From positions 1-7,581 of the forward strand of contig JAFYBD010000273.1 of the NCBI GenBank assembly GCA_017540385.1: 7,581 bases of DNA, in the 5' to 3' direction. Below are positions 1 to 7,000 of this stretch, piece after piece. Position 1 is the stretch's first letter. Every line of letters begins with the position of its first letter. The notes below the pieces were generated by a model that did no database searches, was not told where the DNA came from, and saw only the letters and a program-made list of their open reading frames with translations. The DNA comes from Lentisphaeria bacterium (GTDB lineage Bacteria; Verrucomicrobiota; Lentisphaeria; Victivallales; UBA1829). The position numbers and the translations under genes were made by a program.

Positions 1-55
1 AAAAAATCACATAGGATAATCCGTACGAATAGTAGAAGCATTGTCATGATGATTG

Positions 56-84
56 GAGTATCGCATGAAAACCATGCGATACTC
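56..84. repeat. Perfect 12-bp inverted repeat with 5-nt loop
   Basis: GAGTATCGCATG (56-67) and CATGCGATACTC (73-84) are exact reverse complements around AAAAC. A second small palindrome, GAAAC-T-GTTTC (85-95), abuts it. No T-tract follows on either strand, so a terminator is unlikely. An operator for the gene beyond the left edge, or a structured RNA element, is possible. Confidence 0.8.
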
Positions 85-94
85 GAAACTGTTT
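68..94. repeat. Intergenic repeat copy 1, interrupted downstream by the MITE
   Basis: This copy matches 1679-1705 at 25 of 27 bases. The mobile element inserted immediately beside it. Further similarity at 23-37 (12 of 15 bases) aligns with the -10 region of the PQQ-like gene's promoter. A diverged promoter for a minus-strand gene beyond position 1 may therefore lie here, but no convincing -35 is visible. Confidence 0.8.
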
Positions 95-97
95 CTA

Positions 98-261
98 GGG
101 CACCTCTAAAAATTGGTATTCGGCGGCTTTTCGCGTCCGGACCAAGTCCAACTGGTAAGATTTTCGGTGGTTACCTTCAGGTAGCCACGCTCAAATCTTC
201 CTGCATTGTCCTTTTGGTCCATGCGCTGAAAATCCATCCGATCGAATTTTTAGAGATACCC
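98..261. mobile_element. 164-bp MITE-like non-autonomous element with terminal inverted repeats
   Basis: The ends are inverted repeats: GGGCACCTCTAAAAATTGG (98-116) and the complement of 243-261, GGGTATCTCTAAAAATTCG, agree at 16 of 19 positions. The element is flanked by a perfect 4-bp direct repeat, TCTA (94-97 and 262-265). It has no coding capacity. Its interior also folds back: 139-145 with 214-220, 157-163 with 193-199, and 167-175 with 180-188 around a TTCA loop, so nearly the whole element is one long imperfect hairpin. The homologous intergenic region at 1705-1715 lacks it, with the same 9-base spacing that remains when 98-265 is removed. The parent transposase family is not identifiable from the window. 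Confidence 0.85.
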
Positions 262-329
262 TCTATGAATTGACCCGCTTGGAAAAGGGTGAAGGCCGAT
301 TTTGAGCTTGCGAGGAGTAAGCCAATTGC

Positions 330-1592
330 TTATTTCGCCTTGATGTCGAACGCGGCGAGCGCATCGCCGTGACGGACGTACAGGACTCCGTCGCAGATCA
401 TGGGATGCGCCCAATGCTCCTTGTTGCCGAAGCTGACCGGGAAACTGCTGACGACCTCGAACTTGTCGCCCGGCTTAAGCAGTCCCAGCGTGCCGCGCTT
501 CTCCTCGTAGATGTACAACATTCCGTCGGCATAGACCACCGTGCCCTTGCCGAGTTTGTCCCAGGGCGTTTCGTAGCCGGTCTTGCCGGTCTCCCAGTCC
601 ACGCACATCCAGTTTCCGCCGTTGTTGTTGGCCATGTTCGAACCGTAGAGTTTCCCGTCAACGAGCACGGCGCAATCGTGATGCGGGTCAAATTCCTTGT
701 TCTTCCAGATGACCTTGACGCCTTTGCCGTCCTCGTTCAGTTCGTACAGCACGCCGCCCCGGTTGTAGCCGCCGGTCACGAAGAAGCGGTTTCCCTTCAC
801 GACGGGCGTATTGGCGTTGTTGCCGTTCCGTGCGGTGATATCGGAGGTGGCTCTGTAATCGTCCTCCCACATCATCGTGCCGTCTTTGATGCTGATGCCG
901 TTCACCTTTCCGTCCGTCATCACGATGAGCTGATCCCTCACGATGACCGGGGTCACATAGCCGAGCTTGTCGTTGTTCGAGTTCGCCGTCCATGCCACGG
1001 AGCCGTCGGAGATCTTCAGGGCCACGACCAGCGCCTTGCTTCCGCTCGCGGTCACGAAGACCAGGCCGTCCTTCACGACCGGGGATTCGGCCATTCCCCA
1101 ACTCATGAAATTCGAGTTGTAATCGCTGGAAACGGCTTTCGACCACAGGATCTTTCCGTCCGCAGCGTTCAGGCAGAAGAGCTCGCCAGATCCGGTCGTC
1201 ACCAGCAGACGTCCCTCGCCGTCTTTTTCGCCCGGCACATAGGTCGGGGTGCTGCGGACTCCGGGGTAGGCTCGTTCCCACCTCGTGCCGGTGACGGTCT
1301 GCCAGATCGGTTTCCCGTCGAGGTCCAGGCACACGACTTTTTCCTTTTTCGCGCTCATGTCGGAACCGGTGATATAGAGCCGGTTCCCGACCTTGATCGG
1401 GCTGGACCAGCCTTCACCGAGTCCGGTGTAAATCCATTTCGGGGTCAGACCTTCCTGAGGCCAGGACTTCATGAGTCCCTTCTCCTCGGTGAACGATCCC
1501 TGGGAGTTTTCGCCCCGGAAACGAAGCACATCCCCTGCGAACAGGGATGATCCGGCAATTACCAGCGCTGCGGCCAATAATATCTTGTTCAT
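330..1592 (-). CDS. Secreted PQQ-like beta-propeller repeat protein
   Basis: This is a 420-residue protein. The ATG at 1590-1592 is preceded by TAAGGAA (1601-1607) eight bases away and opens a signal peptide (MNKILL, hydrophobic to about 16, cleavage near A19). An FRG motif (25-27), like the FRGP motif at the start of many planctomycete and verrucomicrobial PQQ-repeat proteins, precedes the propeller. About eight blade units can be counted from the recurring pattern P-x-V-x-x-G-x-L-y-V (near 64, 115, 169, 214, 261, 307, 352, 396). Most are paired with a DG/TG-x-x-x-W turn, for example LDLDGKPIW 89-97, NAADGKILW 142-150 and ISDGSVAW 194-201. The match is to the PQQ_2/PQQ-like fold. I see no dehydrogenase active-site signature, so it is more likely a binding or scaffold protein, perhaps in the outer envelope, than a quinoprotein enzyme. 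It has its own promoter and lies 222 bases from the GH43 gene. Confidence 0.85.
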   Translation of the reverse strand: MNKILLAAALVIAGSSLFAGDVLRFRGENSQGSFTEEKGLMKSWPQEGLTPKWIYTGLGEGWSSPIKVGNRLYITGSDMSAKKEKVVCLDLDGKPIWQTVTGTRWERAYPGVRSTPTYVPGEKDGEGRLLVTTGSGELFCLNAADGKILWSKAVSSDYNSNFMSWGMAESPVVKDGLVFVTASGSKALVVALKISDGSVAWTANSNNDKLGYVTPVIVRDQLIVMTDGKVNGISIKDGTMMWEDDYRATSDITARNGNNANTPVVKGNRFFVTGGYNRGGVLYELNEDGKGVKVIWKNKEFDPHHDCAVLVDGKLYGSNMANNNGGNWMCVDWETGKTGYETPWDKLGKGTVVYADGMLYIYEEKRGTLGLLKPGDKFEVVSSFPVSFGNKEHWAHPMICDGVLYVRHGDALAAFDIKAK

Positions 1593-1634
1593 GATTTGTG
1601 TTCCTTATGAATGATGCGGTCGCGTAGTGCGAAT

Positions 1635-1663
1635 AATATAAACCGTTTTCCCATTGATTACAA
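1635..1663 (-). promoter_or_regulatory. Sigma-70-type promoter for the PQQ-like propeller gene
   Basis: The minus strand reads TTGTAA (-35, 1663-1658), 17 bases, then TATATT (-10, 1640-1635). The predicted transcription start is near 1628, leaving about 36 nt of leader that contains the ribosome site TAAGGAA (1607-1601). A T-rich run (about 1669-1682 on the plus strand as A-rich) lies directly above the -35, in the position of an UP-like element. Confidence 0.75.
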
Positions 1664-1678
1664 GCATGAAAAAAAATA

Positions 1679-1705
1679 AAAACCATGCAATACGCGAAAC
1701 TGTTT
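1679..1705. repeat. Intergenic repeat copy 2, upstream of the PQQ-like gene
   Basis: This 27-bp sequence (AAAACCATGC through GAAACTGTTT) matches 68-94 at 25 of 27 positions in the same orientation. It sits just above the promoter of the PQQ-like gene. Weaker similarity continues on both sides: 1627-1641 against 23-37, and GGACCCG near 1714-1720 against TGACCCG near 271-277. The long inverted repeat seen in copy 1 survives here only as GCATG (1664-1668) and CATGC (1684-1688), separated by an A-rich spacer. Confidence 0.8.
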
Positions 1706-1732
1706 TGCGGAACGGACCCGATCGACTGGGCG

Positions 1733-1773
1733 GGAAAGGCCGGAAAAGGATTTCACAGGCGGATGGCCTTTCC
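1733..1773. terminator. Inverted repeat downstream of the GH43 gene, possible terminator
   Basis: GGAAAGGCC (1733-1741) pairs perfectly with GGCCTTTCC (1765-1773). An alternative stem uses CGGAAAAGG (1741-1749) with CCTTTCCG (1767-1774). It begins about 40 bases past the GH43 stop, a suitable place for a terminator. On the minus strand it is followed by CGCCC rather than a T-tract. On the plus strand it is followed by TTTT. The function is uncertain; it may be a weak or bidirectional terminator. Confidence 0.4.
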
Positions 1774-1814
1774 GTTTTGAGACCGGACGAGGGGAGGGGG
1801 GACGAAGGTGCGGA

Positions 1815-3767
1815 TCAGAGCGTCGGGACGACCTTCCTGATGGAGCCGTCGGGGTTGAACTCGAGCTTGTCGATGCAGACTTCGCGGTGGAATCCGGGGC
1901 CGTCCATGATTTTGCCGTTCTTCTGCCACGCGAACCTGTGGTACACGATGCGCCATTCGTCGTCCGTGCCGTGGACCTTCAGGATCTGGTGGTGGCCGGT
2001 GCCGAGGATGCCCCTCGACGGGTCTTTCTCGATCACGACGTTGTCGCGCGGGACGGTGAGGTCGCCGAGCGGGGAATCGGCGGTGGCGTAGCGGACATGG
2101 TAGTTCGGGCTGCCGGTGTCGTCGACGGACCAGGTGAAATAATACTTGCCGTCGCGGTAGATCACGTTCGTGCCCTCGCGGAAGGTGCGGCCGGGCCGGA
2201 ACACCTTCACGGTGTCGCGTTTCACGCTCAGCATGTCGTCGGCCAGCTCGCCGCCCGCCATGTAGCCGTTGCCCCAGTAGAGGTAATACTTGCCGCTCAC
2301 GGGGTCGTGAAAGACGTCCGGGTCGATCTCCTGACCGCCGCGCACGCCCGCGGGCTTGAAGTCGACGATGGGCTTTCCGGTGTCGACGAACGGCCCGAGC
2401 GGATCGTCCGCGACCGCGACGCCGACGCACTTGCGTCCGTCGCCCTTCAGCGCGCCGCAGAAATAGAAGTAGTATTTGAAGGACCCGTCGGGCTGCTTGC
2501 GCTCCATGATGCACGGAGCCCAGGCGTTGCCACCGGACCACTTCACGTCCTCGCCGAGCGTGAGGATGGTGCGTTCATACTTCCAGTTTTTCAGGTCGGA
2601 CGAGGAGAACACCTGGAAATCCTTTCCGCCCCAGCCGGCGAACCCGTCATGCGTGGGGTAGATGTAGTATTTGCCGGTCTTTTCGGAGTAGAGCGTGCCG
2701 GGGTCGGCGTAGAACGCCTCGATGATCGGGTTGTTCTGCACGGGAGGCTCGAATTTCGCGGGCTTGCCCCATGTTTTGATCAGGGTGTTCAGTTCGGAGC
2801 GCGCGATGGGAATCGCTGTGCCGAAGGTCGGATTGAAGCCGAGGGAGAAACCGCCCTGCTCGGCCGTCTCCCCGTCTTTTGTTCTGACGTAATACCGGCG
2901 GCCGTCGTTGGAGAATTCGCCCATGAGGACATACTTTCCATCGTTTCCGAGCGGGGCGGAGACTTCGATGACGTCGCCTGCGTCGAGCCCGGAATCCTGC
3001 CCGGCCCCGTTCCATTTTCCGGGGAAGAGCGTGTCGGAGACGTACTCCTTCTTTCCATTGAGGAACTTTTGATACTTGCCGTCGGACGGGATGATGGCCC
3101 CGTTGATCGACAGAGAGCTGTTGCCTTCGACCATGAGCTGCGGTTCGCCCTCGAGATCCGTGAAATCCGCGTTCACATACGCTCCGTAAATCTTGTTGTT
3201 GTTTCCGCCGTTCCTGAACACCAGCGTGAAGTAGACCAGATACTTCTTCGCCGCCGGGTCGTAGATCGCATGAGGCGCCGCAACCTCCATGAGGTCCTGG
3301 ATACGGGGCATGTCCGGGAATCTTTTCCGGAAGTCGATGGTCTTCTGCGACCAGCCGATCAGGTCGTCGGACTTCATGAGCAGGAGGCCGTGTCCGGCGT
3401 CCGGGGCGTTGCCGAACTGGGCCATGTCCGTGGCGACCATGCGGAACCCGCCGTCTTCGGCCCGGATCAGATCCGGTATGCGGATGCCGACGGTGCCGGA
3501 GGGCGTTTTCTCGCGAATGAGCGGCATCCCGCTGTTCAGCGCGAAGAAATGCTGCCCGTCCGTGCTGACCGCGTAGCAGGTTTGCGTCTGCTCCGGGGCG
3601 TTTCCCTTGGCGTAGGCGAAGAGATAGCAGATGCGGTCCTTCGGCGCGGGAATGGGATACGGCTTCTGCGCCATGACGGCGAGCGTGAAGCCGAGGACAC
3701 AGAACGCGGCGAGGGCGAGTTTGCGGAATGGCGCGGCATGGCGTGCGGGGTGTGTGCTGTATGACAT
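1815..3767 (-). CDS. Secreted tandem GH43-like glycosidase (arabinosidase/xylosidase type)
   Basis: This is a 650-residue protein. The ATG at 3765-3767 is supported by AGGAGA (3774-3779) six bases upstream and by an immediate signal peptide: basic residues, a hydrophobic stretch at about 17-33, and likely cleavage after VMA33. The C-terminal module (about 345-650) has the GH43 five-bladed propeller signature: general base D355 in YADPGT, WAP at 416-418, pKa-tuning D482 in EIDPDVF, general acid E531 in REGTN, and the metal-side histidine H592 in GTGHH. By family this means retaining-free, inverting hydrolysis of arabinosyl or xylosyl linkages in plant polysaccharide; the substrate cannot be read from sequence. 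The N-terminal module (about 45-335) looks like a second GH43 fold but carries IRIPD at 95-99 where active members have RDP, and AAPH at 163-166 where they have WAPE. It is therefore probably non-catalytic. The region is typical of the periplasm or cell exterior. Cys23 lacks a good lipobox. Confidence 0.87.
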   Translation of the reverse strand: MSYSTHPARHAAPFRKLALAAFCVLGFTLAVMAQKPYPIPAPKDRICYLFAYAKGNAPEQTQTCYAVSTDGQHFFALNSGMPLIREKTPSGTVGIRIPDLIRAEDGGFRMVATDMAQFGNAPDAGHGLLLMKSDDLIGWSQKTIDFRKRFPDMPRIQDLMEVAAPHAIYDPAAKKYLVYFTLVFRNGGNNNKIYGAYVNADFTDLEGEPQLMVEGNSSLSINGAIIPSDGKYQKFLNGKKEYVSDTLFPGKWNGAGQDSGLDAGDVIEVSAPLGNDGKYVLMGEFSNDGRRYYVRTKDGETAEQGGFSLGFNPTFGTAIPIARSELNTLIKTWGKPAKFEPPVQNNPIIEAFYADPGTLYSEKTGKYYIYPTHDGFAGWGGKDFQVFSSSDLKNWKYERTILTLGEDVKWSGGNAWAPCIMERKQPDGSFKYYFYFCGALKGDGRKCVGVAVADDPLGPFVDTGKPIVDFKPAGVRGGQEIDPDVFHDPVSGKYYLYWGNGYMAGGELADDMLSVKRDTVKVFRPGRTFREGTNVIYRDGKYYFTWSVDDTGSPNYHVRYATADSPLGDLTVPRDNVVIEKDPSRGILGTGHHQILKVHGTDDEWRIVYHRFAWQKNGKIMDGPGFHREVCIDKLEFNPDGSIRKVVPTL

Positions 3768-3835
3768 GGGCGATCTCCTGTATGGGGACGGCGGACCGGA
3801 ATCGTGCGGCGCGCCGTTCGGTGTTGCCGACGATG

Positions 3836-3864
3836 AATATACACCCGTATGCGCGCGAAATCAA
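3836..3864 (-). promoter_or_regulatory. Sigma-70-type promoter for the GH43 gene
   Basis: The minus strand reads TTGATT (-35, 3864-3859), 17 bases, then TATATT (-10, 3841-3836). The predicted start of transcription is near 3829, giving a leader of about 60 nt before the ATG at 3767. The leader contains a 10-bp palindrome (CGGCGCGCCG, 3807-3816). A T-tract lies just upstream at 3877-3883. The spacing and -10 hexamer match those of the promoter at 1635-1663. Confidence 0.7.
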
Positions 3865-3876
3865 GCGCGGATTCGG

Positions 3877-3923
3877 AAAAAAAGAAGGGATCAATGCCAT
3901 GCTTTTTCAGCCATGACCTCCTT
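3877..3923 (-). terminator. Possible second terminator or leader hairpin with T-tract
   Basis: On the minus strand an imperfect stem (AAGGaGGTCA-TG pairing with CAtTGATC-CCTT, with two bulges and one G-U pair) spans 3923-3885. Its loop contains a small GCT/AGC stem, and CTTTTTTT (3884-3877) follows. It lies between the strong terminator at 3961-4004 and the promoter at 3836-3864. It could be a back-up terminator, or the T-tract could act as an AT-rich element above the promoter. The pairing is imperfect, so the call is weak. Confidence 0.35.
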
Positions 3924-3960
3924 ATGCCGCGTGAGGGGAAAATGACCTCGCAGAGAAACG

Positions 3961-4004
3961 TAGAAAGAGAAAAAGCCCCCGGAACCATGATCGATTCCGG
4001 GGGC
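3961..4004 (-). terminator. Rho-independent terminator of the giant surface-protein gene
   Basis: A perfect 10-bp inverted repeat (GCCCCCGGAA at 3975-3984, TTCCGGGGGC at 3995-4004) encloses a 10-nt loop. Read on the minus strand it is followed by TTTTTCTCTTTCT. It begins 22 bases past the TAA stop at 4027-4029, which fits a classic intrinsic terminator for the upstream gene. Confidence 0.9.
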
Positions 4005-4026
4005 CGAAGAGCCTGTTTTTTGGTTT

Positions 4027-7000
4027 TTAAGCTATTACCGTCCAGTTCATGTCCACGCCGTAGCCGAGGGTATTCCACTGGGTGGTGTCGCCGGAGCTGT
4101 AGTAGCCGAGCATGCCGGTCGAATACTGGCGCACGAGCAGGTCGTCCTGCTGATCGCCGTTGTAATCGCCGCAGCCGACCACGAACCAGTCGGTCGCGTC
4201 GAGCTGGCCGACATCCATGTAGTTGTCGATGTTGCCGTCCGCGCACATGACCATCGAGCCGGATTTCTGATGGAACATCACGATGTCGTCCATGCCGTCG
4301 CCCCTGAAATCGCCGATGGCGCGAATATCCCAGCCGGACCAGTCGGCGGAGCCGAGCGAGGCCGAAGTACCGTCGAGGCTGGCCGCGTAGAGGTACTTGC
4401 CGCCGAAGCCGGACATCAGCACGGAGTCCTTGCCGTCGCCGTCGAAATCTCCGCAGCCGATCAGCGTCCAGTCGTCGCCGCCGAAGTCGTTGCTGAGCGT
4501 GACCCAGCTGTCCGTGCCGTCGGTCCACGCGCCGAGCGCGTAGAGCCCCGGAGCGTACCACACGATGGAGTTGGCAGAACCGCCGGTCAGGTTGCAGACT
4601 TTGTTCTTCCAGTCGACATTGTTCTCATTGGTGAGGTAGCCGATGTTCACCCACGTGGAACCGTCCGGGTTGTCGATGGCGTCGGTATAATACCCGATGT
4701 ACGCGCCCTTGACGTCGTTCACGACCACGTTGCCGACGAGTACGCTGTCCGCCCTGCCGTCCCCGGTCATGTCGCAGCAGCCGAGGTTTTCCCATTCGGC
4801 CGGATGTCCGCCGTTCTGGCTCTGCCATTCGCTGGTGCCGTTCATCCAGTAGCCGTGCTGGTAATTGCCGTCGCCGTGCTCGCCGGTCCAGACGAACATC
4901 ACGTCGGACACGCCGTTGCCGTCGATGTCGCTCTTCGCCGCGTACGTGTCGGTTTCGTCCGGCTCCGTGACGTCTTCGCCGACGGTCAGCGTCAGCACGC
5001 CCTTCTTGACTGCGAGCGCATAACGTTGGCCGTCGTAGGTACATTCATTCCCGACGGAGAGGAATTCCATCCAGTCGTCGAGATCGTAGCCGAAGGAGAT
5101 GTAGCCGGTGAACCCCGCGGCATTCCCGGCGAGCTTGTATTCGCCTTCCGCCTGATCGGGCGAGACGGTGGCGGTGAACATGGGATTGCACTGCAGCAGG
5201 GACCAGTCGGAGATCATCACGCCGGACGGGGCCGCCGTGAACGTGTCGAGTTCGAAGACGAACCAGTGGTTGGTGGGCCCCCAGGGGCCGGAGTCGTCCT
5301 CCAGGCCCTGCAGGACGCCGTTCACCGTGAGCGTGCCGCCCGCGAGGTGGATCGCCGCGCCGAGTTCGACCTTGCCGCCCTCGATCGTGACGTTGCCGCC
5401 GTTCTCGACCGTGATGATGTCGGAAGCCGCGCAGCCGCCCTCCTTGAGCGTGAGCCGGCCGCCGTTCCCGACGGTCGCGCCGTAGAGGTATCCGTAGACG
5501 TCGGCCGAACCGCCGTTTCCGACGGTGAGATAGGACACCGCGCCGTCTTCGCCGACCAGGACGTAATCACATTCGTCCTCGTCCGAGACCGCGAGATCGT
5601 CGTATCCCGTGTCGGAATCGTAGAAGGCCCCGCCCTTGGAGAGTTTCACGGCGCCGATGAACGCTGGGCCCTCCGTGTCGGAGACGTGGAGATACGTGAC
5701 GCCCTTCTGATCGACGAGCGAATAATACAGGCCGCCGTACGCGATGGGGGCCATGTCGAATCCCATAACGCCGAGATCCGTGCCGTCGGCAGCCGAGAGG
5801 GAGGCGTAGAATTCGCCCGAATTCGGCGTGAAGGCCATGCGGTAATCGCCGGTCTCCGGGGAGTCGTCGAGCTTCACGGTGAAGGTGCGCGTGCCCAGAA
5901 GCGGCGAGGTGTAGTCGATGAACGCCCTGTCCTTGTCCGTCTCGTGCGCGCCGAGATCGAAGACGAAGTCCGCGCCGGTCGAGACGCCGGGATGGTAATA
6001 GTAGACCGACATGGAGCCCTGGATCAGGATCGTGCCCGTGATGGTCGGCGCGTAACTGCTGCCGAGGCTCGCGCTCGCGTTCGCGCCGATGGTCGCGCCG
6101 TTGAGCGTGCCGTTCATGAGCCGGAGTTCGCCGCCGTTCACGACGATGTCGGTGACGCTGCCGGAATCCAGCCAGTAGCGGCCGCCGTTGACCACGGCGT
6201 TGCTGACCGTGGCGTTGTCGTCGCGGAAGAACCCGCCCTGTTCGACGGTCAGGCCGTCCACCGTGCCGCCGCCGTAGAAATAACCGCCGTCGATGACCGT
6301 GACGTTCTTCGCGCTGCTTCCGTTCAGGCTGAAGTAGTTGTAGTCGCCGTTCGGTTCCGGGCCGATGGTGATGTCTTCGTAATCCCACCCCTGGGTGTTG
6401 AAGACGACGATGTCGCTCCAGTAGCTCCAGTCGGCGGACTGCTTCACGCCCGCCTGGACGTAGTAGTCCTTGCCGTCCACGATGTCGGACTTCTGAATGG
6501 AGGCGTAGTTGATGAGCCTCTGCCCGGTGGTGATGACGATGGCGTTTTCCATCTCCGGGTTGTCGGCGTAGCGGAACCGGTAATCCCGGACCGTGTAGTT
6601 CGAATCGTCCACGCCGGTCGCGGTGAAGGTGATGGTATTGCTGTCTTTGTTCGTCGCGCCGGACACGGTCAGGGTGGTCGGGGCGTCGGGCAGGAGTTTC
6701 GGGACGACGGTGAAACTCACCGTGTCGCTCCACAGGCTCTTCACGCCGCTGTCGTTCTCGACGCATACCTGGGCGTAATAGGTCGCGTTGTCGACCAGGT
6801 CGTATTTGCTGATCGACGTCCCGCTCGAATACCCCGGGGAGGTGATCGTCACCGCGTCGGACATGTCCGCATTGAGCGAGTAGCGGAAGGTGTACTGGCT
6901 GACGAAGCCGGAATTCTCGGCCGCCTTCGCATTCAGATAGACCGCGTCGTAGGCGTCGCTGTCCGCGTTTTCGACCGTGAGGGTCGGCGTGCCGATTGTC

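Larger units (their letters stand above)
1..329. other. Gene-free left region
   Basis: No credible coding sequence lies here. It holds the inverted repeat, repeat copy 1 and the MITE, and then 266-329, the sequence downstream of the PQQ-like gene's stop. No clear intrinsic terminator follows that gene. The MITE foldback is the only large hairpin a read-through transcript would meet. Confidence 0.7.

Noticed and set aside
46..273. 75-codon plus-strand reading frame
   Set aside because: It runs through the inverted repeat and across the whole MITE and its target duplication. No ribosome site precedes it and the product shows no family features.
369..1550. Long plus-strand frame (393 codons) opposite the PQQ-like gene
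   Set aside because: It is the same kind of antisense shadow; the minus strand carries the clear repeats and start signals.
1887..3764. Long plus-strand frame (625 codons) opposite the GH43 gene
   Set aside because: It is a mirror frame produced by GC-rich codon use. The product is Arg/Val/Glu-rich without domains, while the minus strand has a signal peptide and catalytic motifs.
3891..3914. Mini-frame MAEKAWH on the minus strand after a strong AAGGAGG
   Set aside because: The ribosome site is only two bases from the ATG, too close for good initiation. The stretch lies upstream of the predicted transcription start and inside a hairpin, so a leader peptide is not supported.
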